In this document: one piece after another, positions 8,620 to 16,718 of the stretch
How positions within the stretch are numbered: the first letter of the stretch is position 1
How the letters are laid out: every line of letters begins with the position of its first letter
Origin: Polluticaenibacter yanchengensis
Lineage (GTDB): Bacteria > Bacteroidota > Bacteroidia > Chitinophagales > Chitinophagaceae
Reading direction: 5' to 3'
Length of the DNA: 64,000 nt
Assembly: GCA_027854065.1 (NCBI GenBank)
Contig: JAQGEF010000016.1
Coordinates: 30,974-94,973 of the forward strand
Translations under genes and position numbers: made by a program
The notes under the pieces: generated by a model
Databases searched by the model: none
What the model saw: the letters and a program-made list of their open reading frames with translations, nothing else
Told to the model about the DNA's origin: nothing

Positions 8620-9522
8620 ATGATAATAGAAGATGCCATACAGCAGTTTTTAGATTATATAAAGTTCGAAAAACGATTTTCGAAACTGACATCTGTGTCT
8701 TACAGTAAAGACCTGGAGCAGTTTTCTATTTATATAAGGAAAGCGTATGAAATAGAAACAGTATCTTCTATTACGACACCAATTATCAGGAGCTGGCTGG
8801 CAGACCTTAAATTCTCTAAGCCTGCTCCGGAAATAACGACTATAAATAGAAAGATATCGTCCTTAAAATCTTTTTTCAAGTTTTTACAGAGGCAGGGTAT
8901 CCTGTCCGTGAACCCGGCAAAGCTGGTACCTACCCAAAAGCCGCCGAAGAAATTACCGCAATTTGCCAAGAAGGAGAACGTTCTGCAGATCATAAAAACA
9001 GCGGAATCTGTTTCGGAAGATTGGAATGGTTACACGGAAAGACTTGTATTCAAATTGTTTTACCAGTCCGGCATGCGTGTTTCGGAACTGGTAAACCTGA
9101 AATCTGTGGATATTGACAGTTATAACAATAGTATTAAAATACTGGGGAAGGGGAGTAAGGAAAGGATCATTCCATGCAGCAGGGAATTGATGAGTGAGCT
9201 GAACGCTTATTTAAAAGAGAAGGATACCATAGAAAATGTAGATTTTACCTATGTATTTGTGAACGATAAAGGCAAGAAAATTTATGTAAAATGGGCTTAT
9301 AATGCAGTAAATAAAATGCTGGCCTCTGTTTCGGCACTTAATAAAAAAAGCCCGCACGCATTGCGGCATTCATTTGCAACACATTTGCTGGACGAGGGCG
9401 CCGATTTAAATGCCATTAAAGAACTGTTGGGACATAGCAGCCTGGCTGCCACGCAGGTATATACACATAATACCATTGGAAAGCTGAAAGATATATTTAA
9501 ACAGGCGCATCCAAAAGCATAA
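8620..9522 (+). CDS. Tyrosine recombinase XerC/XerD
   Basis: Site-specific recombinase of 300 residues, the expected length for the Xer proteins that resolve chromosome dimers at dif. An N-terminal SAM-like DNA-binding domain (about 1-100) precedes the catalytic domain. The active-site set is complete: R153 (SGMRVSEL), K177 (GKGSK), H246 and R249 (HALRHSFATHLL), H272 (LGHSSL) and nucleophile Y281 (QVYTH). The ATG at 8620 is preferred; an in-frame GTG lies two codons earlier, directly after the nadE stop. No phage genes surround it, which favours a housekeeping Xer role. I cannot separate XerC from XerD from sequence alone. Confidence 0.92.
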   Translation: MIIEDAIQQFLDYIKFEKRFSKLTSVSYSKDLEQFSIYIRKAYEIETVSSITTPIIRSWLADLKFSKPAPEITTINRKISSLKSFFKFLQRQGILSVNPAKLVPTQKPPKKLPQFAKKENVLQIIKTAESVSEDWNGYTERLVFKLFYQSGMRVSELVNLKSVDIDSYNNSIKILGKGSKERIIPCSRELMSELNAYLKEKDTIENVDFTYVFVNDKGKKIYVKWAYNAVNKMLASVSALNKKSPHALRHSFATHLLDEGADLNAIKELLGHSSLAATQVYTHNTIGKLKDIFKQAHPKA

Positions 9523-9571
9523 TTTACAAAACGATGCAGAGAAATTAATTGTAAAAAAATAGCGGGAAAAG

Positions 9572-9602
9572 TTTTTAAATTAAAAATTAAATCCTATTTT
9601 TG
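9572..9602 (+). promoter_or_regulatory. Promoter of the tRNA-Arg pair
   Basis: The -7 box TATTTTTG (9595-9602) matches TAnnTTTG exactly. A TTTT at 9572-9575 sits at the -33 position with a 19-base spacer. The first tRNA begins 18 bases downstream. Confidence 0.7.
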
Positions 9603-9620
9603 CACCCCCAAACGGGACGA

Positions 9621-9694
9621 GGCTGCGTAGCTCAACTGAATAGAGCATCTGACTACGGATCAGAAGGTTTTAGGTTTGAATCCTAACGCGGTCA
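9621..9694 (+). tRNA. tRNA-Arg (anticodon ACG), copy 1
   Basis: A 74-base cloverleaf: acceptor GGCTGCG/CGCGGTC with two G-U pairs, D stem GCTC/GAGC, anticodon stem TCTGA/TCAGA with loop CTACGGA (anticodon ACG), T stem TTAGG/CCTAA and discriminator A. CCA is not encoded. The T loop is TTTGAAT instead of TTCGAAT and the D loop has GA instead of GG, so the usual G19-C56 pair is replaced by A19-U56. The A34 would normally be deaminated to inosine by TadA to read CGN codons. Confidence 0.95.
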
Positions 9695-9756
9695 CAAAAT
9701 CAGTTTTAAAACTGGAATAGTATAGTAAGTTCTTCGTAATTTTAAATTACAATTTT

Positions 9757-9830
9757 GGCTGCGTAGCTCAACTGAATAGAGCATCTGACTACGGATCAGA
9801 AGGTTTTAGGTTTGAATCCTAACGCGGTCA
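9757..9830 (+). tRNA. tRNA-Arg (anticodon ACG), copy 2
   Basis: Identical over all 74 bases to the copy 62 bases upstream, including the A19-U56 substitution. The spacer between the copies has no clear promoter, and a terminator follows, so both are probably processed from one transcript. Confidence 0.95.
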
Positions 9831-9839
9831 CAAAATTTT

Positions 9840-9866
9840 AGCCCCGCTGTCTGCGGGGCTTTTTTG
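9840..9866 (+). terminator. Terminator of the tRNA-Arg transcript
   Basis: An 8 bp GC-rich stem (AGCCCCGC with GCGGGGCT) and 5-base loop are followed by a T-run. Confidence 0.9.
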
Positions 9867-10055
9867 TGTCGCCCATGTAACCTCGTTATAATGAAATTCC
9901 GCATTTGACATAAAATATTGTTACACTAAGGCATCAATTTTCTATCTGTAAGTTTTAGATCTGCCAGGTATGGAACAAATAGCCCTCTATTTCTTTCGCC
10001 TATTTTCCGCGGATGACACGGAACAATACAATCACTGATTATTGGAAGATACCTA

Positions 10056-10100
10056 AATAAAAAGCACTGCCATTCTTTAAAGTTGGCAATGCTTTTTATT
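10056..10100 (-). terminator. Terminator of the TonB-dependent receptor gene
   Basis: A long stem (AATAAAAAGCACTGCCA with its complement, one C-A mismatch) lies just beyond the stop of the minus-strand receptor gene. The ends are A/T rich on both sides, so it could act in both directions. Confidence 0.75.
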
Positions 10101-10115
10101 TGTATAGAATGACTA

Positions 10116-12032
10116 TCAGAATTTGATATTGATGCCTGCCATAGCCCAGCGGCCCGGCATAATAGCGCCTAATAAATCGCTGTAACGACGATTAGATATA
10201 TTGTCCACCTGTACAAAAGCTTGTAATTTATGACACAAACTGTAACCTACTTTTGCATTGGCAACAAAATAATCTTTGGTAACAACCGCATCAATGGCGC
10301 TTGCCGTTTGAGGATTTCTTACCTTGTAAATGAAAGAAAGGCTCCCGGTAAGGCGATTGTAAGAATAAGCCAGGGTAGCATTGGTAATCCACCTGGCATG
10401 GCCGCTTAAATAGTAACCGGGTTGCTTGCCATCCGGTAATTTGGATTGTAACCAGATATTTCCCAATGTTGCTGTTAATTCCTGGTTTTTCTTGAAATGG
10501 TGTTTGAAAATGATATCGGCTTCAAAGCCGAGGTTTTTAACCTTTGCAGCATTGGTACCTAAATCATAAAAAGCGCCGGGCACCAGGTTGTCTTTGCGGG
10601 GCATGTCTGCATAGGGTGTTCTTACATAATCAATCATATTGCTGAATTCACGGTAGAACTGGCTGACGGATATTTTCAGGAATTTCTTAATAAAGATATC
10701 TGCGCCGATTTCCTGGTTCCATGCTGTTTCAGCTTTCAGGAATGGGTTTCCAACACGGCCGGAAGTAACAATTGCTTTGTTGTAATTATTGAAGCGTTCC
10801 GTAAAATCAGCATCACGGATGGTTTTGCCAACACTGGCACGATACTGTACATGGGCTGTTTTGTATGATAAGTTTAATTGTGGTAAAATATTCCACTTGT
10901 TACGCTCATGGTAATCGAAACGTAATGCCGGGGATATATTGAAGCGCTCGCCAATATTTTTTTGCCAGACTGCAAAGGCGGCTACCTGCCATAAGTTGTG
11001 ATTGCCACGGTCGTTGGACTCTATGCCTTTGTTGATAGTCTGAATACCGGTTACCAGTTTGCCGGCATTATTCATGTCTATATCCACGGTAGATAAATAC
11101 TGCCATTGTTTGGAGATATTGTTGTTTGGAATAGAAGAGGGGTTGAAATAATATTCATCGTTGGCAGTACGATAAGCTATTGAGTTGTTCCAGCGTACAT
11201 TCTTACGGGTATATGCCGCCTGTGCCTGTATGAGTTTTGACGTGACTATTTCTGATGCGGTATCAGACAGAAAAGAGGTATAGTGATTTTGTGCTGCAAA
11301 GTCTCTTTTATCATAAGCAGCTCTTAATGAGAGAACCCAGTCTTTCTGATTATTGTAGGTGTAAGAAAGAGAGGCGGTGTTGTTATGAAAGTAGTTATTG
11401 ATGCCTCTGAGCCTGCCGCCATTGGCATTGTTACTGGTAATGCCACCGGTAATGGTATGGTTTTTTATGAGTGCGGCACCGCCTGCATTTATTTTCCATA
11501 AACCAAAATCGCCTCCGGCCGCCTGTATGCTCGCTTCATTATTTTTTACTTTCTGTGCAAAGGCTTTACTGATAATATGAATAACGCCGCCTACTGCTTC
11601 TGAGCCGTAAATGGCACTTGAAGAACCTTTTAATATTTCGATGCGGTCTATTTCGTAAAGGGATATTGGAATATAGCTGTTGAAATGGCCGGTAATAGCA
11701 TCGTTGATGCGGATACCGTCCAGTATTACCAGGACTTGCTGGAAGGTGCCGCCACGGACCATTATATCACTTGAGCCGCCCATTGCGGACTTGGATTGTA
11801 CTTCAATACCCGGTAAATAGCGCAATAGTTCATCTATTGATGATACCGGTAACTTCTGGATATCTTCTTTGCTGATGATAGTTATATTCCTGCCGGTCCT
11901 GGATGATAAAGTAGGCGAAATAGTGGAAGAAATTGTAACAGGGTCTAATGTGGGATTTTCTGTCTGGCTATAAGCTTTGCCGGCACTTAAAGCAAGAAGC
12001 ATTGAAATAATTTTAAAAGAATAACGGATCAT
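10116..12032 (-). CDS. TonB-dependent outer-membrane receptor, BtuB-like
   Basis: Outer-membrane active transporter of 638 residues. A signal peptide (MIRYSFKIISMLLALSAGKAYSQ) precedes a plug domain with ITIISKEDIQKLPVSSIDELL, the IMVRGG strand, VILDGIRIND and RIEILKGSSSAIYGSEAVGGVI. A 22-strand-type barrel follows, ending in an aromatic terminus (GINIKF). It lacks the N-terminal carboxypeptidase-like domain of SusC proteins, and its size and plug resemble BtuB/siderophore receptors. No cobalamin riboswitch is recognisable upstream, so B12 as substrate is unsupported. The ATG at 12032 is chosen because it begins the signal peptide; the open frame extends 32 codons further. It stands alone, without SusD or an adjacent transport operon. 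Confidence 0.9.
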   Translation of the reverse strand: MIRYSFKIISMLLALSAGKAYSQTENPTLDPVTISSTISPTLSSRTGRNITIISKEDIQKLPVSSIDELLRYLPGIEVQSKSAMGGSSDIMVRGGTFQQVLVILDGIRINDAITGHFNSYIPISLYEIDRIEILKGSSSAIYGSEAVGGVIHIISKAFAQKVKNNEASIQAAGGDFGLWKINAGGAALIKNHTITGGITSNNANGGRLRGINNYFHNNTASLSYTYNNQKDWVLSLRAAYDKRDFAAQNHYTSFLSDTASEIVTSKLIQAQAAYTRKNVRWNNSIAYRTANDEYYFNPSSIPNNNISKQWQYLSTVDIDMNNAGKLVTGIQTINKGIESNDRGNHNLWQVAAFAVWQKNIGERFNISPALRFDYHERNKWNILPQLNLSYKTAHVQYRASVGKTIRDADFTERFNNYNKAIVTSGRVGNPFLKAETAWNQEIGADIFIKKFLKISVSQFYREFSNMIDYVRTPYADMPRKDNLVPGAFYDLGTNAAKVKNLGFEADIIFKHHFKKNQELTATLGNIWLQSKLPDGKQPGYYLSGHARWITNATLAYSYNRLTGSLSFIYKVRNPQTASAIDAVVTKDYFVANAKVGYSLCHKLQAFVQVDNISNRRYSDLLGAIMPGRWAMAGINIKF

Positions 12033-12291
12033 TTTATTATTAAATTCATGTGAAGATGCAAATGTGCCCCAAAAAATATTACCGGAGCGCATCTTTCGGG
12101 AAAATAATGTTGCAATCCGGGTATTCACTATAATATCTTTGTTTGTCCAATATGGGAAAATTAAATTTCGAATTTAAGAATACGTATTTCTACGTATGTT
12201 ATAATGCAGATTTATAAATAATTTTGAAGTACGAATGAATGAAGTAATAATTATTTAATTTAATATTCATCAGAATCCAGTTAATCAAATT

Positions 12292-12299
12292 TAAGTTTG
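12292..12299 (+). promoter_or_regulatory. Candidate -7 box before small ORF
   Basis: TAAGTTTG matches TAnnTTTG and lies 22 bases before the ATG of the 32-residue frame. No -33 TTTG is visible at the right spacing. Confidence 0.35.
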
Positions 12300-12320
12300 T
12301 AACCAGAAAAATAATGTTTT

Positions 12321-12419
12321 ATGAAAGACTTATTAAGAAGACATTTTACCACAAATAATATAGCCGCAATGCTAATCTGGATGTTGTCAGTGTTAGTCTA
12401 TTTATTTTTTATGAACTGA
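12321..12419 (+). CDS. Possible 32-residue membrane peptide
   Basis: A short frame encodes 32 residues: a basic start (MKDLLRRHFTTNN) followed by one hydrophobic segment (AAMLIWMLSVLVYLFF) long enough to cross a membrane. This Lys/Arg-then-helix arrangement is typical of small single-pass membrane proteins. A TAnnTTTG box is positioned upstream. It ends two bases before the stop of the convergent minus-strand gene. No family is recognised, and with only 32 codons chance cannot be excluded. Confidence 0.35.
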   Translation: MKDLLRRHFTTNNIAAMLIWMLSVLVYLFFMN

Positions 12420-12421
12420 AT

Positions 12422-13825
12422 TTATTGAAAATCTAAAATTTTACCGGCGATATTAAGAGAGGCAGATTTAATGTCGTCAGTCACGTTTCTTTTCCATTTA
12501 AGCCTTTCTGTTGCAATGCTGTCCGGATTATTAATTGCTTTGTATATGTTTGGTACAAATGCTGACGGACTATTTATAAAGCACACTGCATCCAGATTTC
12601 CCATTGATGTTTTAAAATGTTCCTGGTTGTAACAGGCATTGATATCAAAACCGGATTGTTCGGGGTGCGCATAATTAATGTATAACGCAGGTTTATTATC
12701 CTGGGAAAAATCTAACCCCATTGTTGACCCCAGGTTGATGACGCCGCAAGAGTGCTTTGTAATGTTATTTAAAAGCTTCAGGTCCTCTGATACCGGAAAG
12801 AAATTCTCCCATTCCATTGCGCCAAAATGTGGCCATACCGGCATGATTACTTTTGCCAGGTGTGGATATTTGTTTGCTACTAGGTCCAGCCTGCCGGTAT
12901 TGTCCAGTGGTGATGGGCGGACGATGATATAAGGTTTGCTGTTTAAGCCTGTTTTGTCATTTTCCAGTGCTTCTAACAGATCATTAAGGTATAAATGGTC
13001 GTTATTGACTGACGGTTCATTACCTGAATAGCAGAATAATGGCCTGCTGGCAGGTAGTCCATATTGATTGCAAAAATCTTCTTTGGATAAATTTAAGGCA
13101 CTTTTGGAGTAAAACTCGAATTGCGGGGTGCCGGTTATGTCTATTTTATCTTCCGGAATATTCGGATAAAATCGCTGAAGGTCATGTTTCATTAGCTGGC
13201 TCCACACGAAATATTTATCTGCCCAGAATGTGTTTCTTGATTTAGGAAGGTTGTCCCAACTGAAAATGACACAGATGGTTTTGATATTTAATTCATTGGC
13301 TTTGGACATAAAATAGCCGGCTTCTACTGAGCGCTGGTGTGTACATAGAATCACTTCCGGGTTGATGTCCTTTAAAAGTGTTTCGCAGCTTTTGCCGGCA
13401 TCACTTTTATTCATTTTAGAAAAAAGGAATTTTTCGGCTCTGGTAAATGTTTCAATGTTTTTCGATAACTTTTTGCCTACGAAATTGATGAATTTATATA
13501 GGAGCCTTTTTTTTATATCTGTACTTCTATATAGTTCATGCCAGTTTTTACTCAGGGTAGGATTCTTGGCTACTTTGAAGTTTAAATTCATTCTCCCCTG
13601 GTATAAACTTCTGCGGAATATATCACAAAATCTTGTTTCAGTGATATTACTGAATGACACAAAGTTTAAGTGAACATCCGGGTGTGCCTGTTTTATTTCA
13701 TCAACAATCCCCTCGGGAAATTTATGAATAATTGTTATCTCATTGCCTTTCAGGTAAGTTAAAACATCTGAATATAAGTAATTTCTTAAACCAATACCAT
13801 CCGGAACGAGGAATGCAATTTTCAT
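12422..13825 (-). CDS. Glycosyltransferase-like protein, unassigned
   Basis: A 467-residue protein without a signal peptide, probably cytoplasmic. MKIAFLVPDGIGLRNYL at the start, the DINPEVILCTHQRSVEAGYF stretch near residues 155-175 and the YIIVRPSPLDNTGRL and GVINLGSTMGLDFS stretches later resemble a two-Rossmann (GT-B) sugar transferase or a capsule/teichoic polymerase-type protein. Which sugar or acceptor it uses is not visible. It follows the dipeptide epimerase gene on the same strand after 43 bases and may share its transcript, although no functional link is evident. No other polysaccharide genes are adjacent. Confidence 0.6.
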   Translation of the reverse strand: MKIAFLVPDGIGLRNYLYSDVLTYLKGNEITIIHKFPEGIVDEIKQAHPDVHLNFVSFSNITETRFCDIFRRSLYQGRMNLNFKVAKNPTLSKNWHELYRSTDIKKRLLYKFINFVGKKLSKNIETFTRAEKFLFSKMNKSDAGKSCETLLKDINPEVILCTHQRSVEAGYFMSKANELNIKTICVIFSWDNLPKSRNTFWADKYFVWSQLMKHDLQRFYPNIPEDKIDITGTPQFEFYSKSALNLSKEDFCNQYGLPASRPLFCYSGNEPSVNNDHLYLNDLLEALENDKTGLNSKPYIIVRPSPLDNTGRLDLVANKYPHLAKVIMPVWPHFGAMEWENFFPVSEDLKLLNNITKHSCGVINLGSTMGLDFSQDNKPALYINYAHPEQSGFDINACYNQEHFKTSMGNLDAVCFINSPSAFVPNIYKAINNPDSIATERLKWKRNVTDDIKSASLNIAGKILDFQ

Positions 13826-13868
13826 TTATTAAATAAGTTTGTTCTTTAAAGATATTTTTCCCTGGTGA

Positions 13869-14900
13869 TCAGGCGATATCAAAGAATGATGTTTTAATGC
13901 CCAGGCCTGGTGCGTATGGTATTTTGAAATTGGACGTTGTATATTCTAACCCGGAGGCGATATCGCTTTTTAAAAGAAGCGGCCCGTCCATATCAAGATA
14001 ATCAACCAGTGGTGATAAGTGTGCTACTGCGGCTGAACCGATACTTGTTTCGTTCATGCCTCCCAGCATTGTTTTAAGGCCGTTTTCTTTTGCATACCTG
14101 ATCATTCTTAAAGCTGGTGTAATGCCACTGCATTTTGTAAGCTTTATATTAATTCCATGAAATTTACCAATGCATTTGTCAATATCGGATTCAAATACGC
14201 AACTTTCGTCGGCAATTAAAGGAATGGGGCTAAAGTCGTAAAGTTCAGGCATATCTTCAAAATTATCTTTTGCTAACGGCTGTTCTATCAACTCTACATT
14301 TAAATCTTTAAAGGCTGTAATGTTCTCTTTAGCTTCTTTTAAGGACCAGCCGGCATTGGCATCTACCCGTAGTGTGCTGTCTGTATGTTTTCTTAATGCT
14401 TCAATAATGGCAATATCATTTTCAGTACCCAGCTTTATTTTGTAAACCGGCCAGGGTTTTTCCTGCATTTTGGCCACCATTTTTTCAATGGAGTCTATAC
14501 CGATGGTGAAGTCGGTTTGTGGTTCTGCAGGGATCCCGTTCGTGAAAAATGTGAACAGCGGTTTGTTATACATTTTTCCAAAAATATCCCAGGCAGCAAT
14601 ATCTAATGCGCAAACGATAAAAGGGTTGTTCGGCAACAGGTGGTGCAGGTAATGCCAGTACCTGTCTGGTGTAGTAAAGGCGAACTTTTCTATAAATGCC
14701 TTTTTTGTTTCTAAAACATTCAACATTGTTTCAATGCTTTCCGGGTAGTATCTTATTGCCGGAGCTTCGCCATAGCCGGTAATTCCCCTGTTTTCTAAGC
14801 TTACAATAATGGATTCCTGGCTTTTTTTTGTACCGGAACTTATTGTAAAAGGGTGTATGAAATCAATATTTGAAGTTTTGAAATTTAATATCATGCTCAT
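13869..14900 (-). CDS. Dipeptide epimerase (enolase superfamily)
   Basis: Epimerises L-Ala-D/L-Glu or related dipeptides, typically in murein peptide recycling; cytoplasmic, Mg2+ dependent. It has 343 residues with the capping domain first. In the barrel, the KIKLG catalytic lysine motif (KxK) lies near residue 155, metal ligands are in LRVDANAGW, ELIEQP and LIADES, and the second-half lysine is in INIKLTKCSG. The DMDGP segment near the C-terminus is typical of AEE-type enzymes. The start is the ATG at 14900; another ATG lies two codons in. Substrate preference cannot be read reliably from sequence. Confidence 0.88.
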   Translation of the reverse strand: MSMILNFKTSNIDFIHPFTISSGTKKSQESIIVSLENRGITGYGEAPAIRYYPESIETMLNVLETKKAFIEKFAFTTPDRYWHYLHHLLPNNPFIVCALDIAAWDIFGKMYNKPLFTFFTNGIPAEPQTDFTIGIDSIEKMVAKMQEKPWPVYKIKLGTENDIAIIEALRKHTDSTLRVDANAGWSLKEAKENITAFKDLNVELIEQPLAKDNFEDMPELYDFSPIPLIADESCVFESDIDKCIGKFHGINIKLTKCSGITPALRMIRYAKENGLKTMLGGMNETSIGSAAVAHLSPLVDYLDMDGPLLLKSDIASGLEYTTSNFKIPYAPGLGIKTSFFDIA

Positions 14901-15022
14901 TATTAATAGATGTGGCAAAGTTGTAGAATTTATTTCAAAGTTTTCCTTGCGATTTTACGGGGATAATATTATTTTTATTTCAGAATCGTTAGTGAATTTT
15001 AACAAAATTTAAAATTACCTTT

Positions 15023-15030
15023 TATCTTTG
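15023..15030 (+). promoter_or_regulatory. Candidate -7 box, surface protein operon
   Basis: TATCTTTG matches TAnnTTTG, with TTTT at about the -33 position (14997-15000). It is 52 bases upstream of the chosen ATG. Confidence 0.45.
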
Positions 15031-15081
15031 TTACGATTATCTTATGAAAATTATAAAAATTTAACTATTCAATCAATAAAT

Positions 15082-16713
15082 ATGAAGAAAGTACTACTGT
15101 CTGCTTTTTTATTGGCTGCGTTACAATCTAATGCCCAATTGTATATTAATAACGGTACGCTTTATATAGATAATGGTGCTGTTGTTTCTGTAGCGGGGAA
15201 TGTGGAGAGTAATACCAATATACAGGTAAACGGACCAACAGGAACGGGTAAGTTGCTATTGAACGGAACGGGTGCTCAGAATGTAAACATGAATGGTTTT
15301 GCCATTCCTAATTTAGAAATCAATAATGCGGCTAATGTAACATTGACAGGGGCTGCAAAAGTGTCGAATAATCTGAATTTGGTAAACGGTAAAGTTTTAT
15401 TAGGTTCTAATAATTTAAGCCTGGCCAATACTGCAACGGTAACTGGGCAGGGTGATACCAGGTATATTGTGAGCAACGGGACCGGTGAATTAAGAAAAGA
15501 AATATCTGCGGCCGGTACTTATTCATTGCCTGTCGGAAATGCTTCAACGTATAACCCGGTTGAGATTGTTCAAACAGGTGGTACTTTTTCAAATGCTTAT
15601 GTAGGGGTGAGAAATATTGAAGGTAAACACCCGAATGCGCATGTAAGGGTTTCGGAATTCCTGAAGACTTACTGGTCCTTGACCTCAAGTGGTATAACGG
15701 GTGGCACGAGGACTGCCACCGGTACTTATAATAACGCCAGTTTTGAGGTGACAGCACCTGGTGTAGAAGCTGATATCTATGCATTTAATTATAACGGGAC
15801 ACAATGGGCATTAGGAACTGCGCAGAATGCTGCCAATAATACGGTATCAATGAATGTGGCTGCTTCGGGCACTCAGCATTTGTATGGTATGAACAAATTT
15901 GTATTAGCTGTTCCTAAAGTATTTTTACAAGGCGCTTACAATAGCAGTACGGGCTTAATGAATGATTTATTGAGAACAAGTGCCGCTTATTCGATTGGTA
16001 GCCTGCCTGCCTCAAATTTATTGCCGTTAACAGATCCGTACAGAACTGCACCATACAATGCTAATTTCTCACATGTAAATAATGCTAACGCTGAAACGAT
16101 ATCTTCGGATGTTCTGAAAGATCTGGCTAATCCCAACGACCAGATTGTGGATTGGGTGTTCGTAGAACTAAGGGAGAGATCATCTAATACGGTGGCACCT
16201 GTCATACAAACAAGAGCTGCATTATTACAAAGAGATGGTGATGTGGTTGATATTGATGGTGTTAGCCCGTTGTTCTTTAAAAACCTGGACGCTAAAGCGA
16301 CTTATGTTGTTGCTGTAAGACACAGGAATCATATTGGGTTAAGTTCAAACCCGGCTACGGCAAGTAGTTTAGGATTGCAGTCAACTGCTATTGATTTGAC
16401 TACTGGTACTATTTTTGGTACTGCTAATACTAATTATGGCGTTGTAAATGGTAAAAATGTATTGTATGCCGGTAATGCGAACTCAAATACGAATGTGAGA
16501 TACGGTGGACCGTCCAATGACAAGGATTATTTATTATCGACAATATTAGGAGGTAATTCAGTGTTGCTTCAATCGAATGTTTATAGTGTCGGAGATCTGA
16601 ATATGAATAGGAATGTAAGATACAGCGGCCCGTCAAATGATAAAGATTATTTATTATCAACAATTTTGAACGGAAGTTCTGTTGTTATAAAATCTCAAGT
16701 ATTACCTAATTAA
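15082..16713 (+). CDS. Secreted hemagglutinin-like surface protein
   Basis: A 543-residue exported protein. The ATG at 15082 begins a clear signal peptide (MKKVLLSAFLLAALQSNAQ). The next 250 residues are Asn-, Gly- and Thr-rich with short repeated strands (INNGTLYIDNGAVVSVAGN and similar), as in beta-helical or adhesin-type proteins. The C-terminus carries two copies of an NxNVRYxGPSNDKDYLLSTIL motif about 40 residues apart, similar to C-terminal modules of Bacteroidota proteins annotated as hemagglutinins. No T9SS sorting domain is evident on this protein, but the next gene has one. Function is unknown; surface adhesion is inference. Confidence 0.75.
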   Translation: MKKVLLSAFLLAALQSNAQLYINNGTLYIDNGAVVSVAGNVESNTNIQVNGPTGTGKLLLNGTGAQNVNMNGFAIPNLEINNAANVTLTGAAKVSNNLNLVNGKVLLGSNNLSLANTATVTGQGDTRYIVSNGTGELRKEISAAGTYSLPVGNASTYNPVEIVQTGGTFSNAYVGVRNIEGKHPNAHVRVSEFLKTYWSLTSSGITGGTRTATGTYNNASFEVTAPGVEADIYAFNYNGTQWALGTAQNAANNTVSMNVAASGTQHLYGMNKFVLAVPKVFLQGAYNSSTGLMNDLLRTSAAYSIGSLPASNLLPLTDPYRTAPYNANFSHVNNANAETISSDVLKDLANPNDQIVDWVFVELRERSSNTVAPVIQTRAALLQRDGDVVDIDGVSPLFFKNLDAKATYVVAVRHRNHIGLSSNPATASSLGLQSTAIDLTTGTIFGTANTNYGVVNGKNVLYAGNANSNTNVRYGGPSNDKDYLLSTILGGNSVLLQSNVYSVGDLNMNRNVRYSGPSNDKDYLLSTILNGSSVVIKSQVLPN

Positions 16714-16718
16714 TTATT

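Noticed and set aside
8620-9522. Tyrosine recombinase next to tRNA genes read as an integrative element integrase
   Set aside because: Length and motifs fit XerC/D, it is coupled to nadE, and no other mobile genes or flanking att-like direct repeats of the tRNA 3' end were seen. The second tRNA copy is full length, not a 3' fragment.
9621-9694. tRNA-Arg called a pseudogene because of the altered D and T loops
   Set aside because: The two changes compensate each other, all stems pair, both copies are identical, and promoter and terminator are intact.
12033-12320. Cobalamin riboswitch upstream of the BtuB-like receptor
   Set aside because: I could not find the conserved B12-box core on the minus strand; the substrate is therefore left open.
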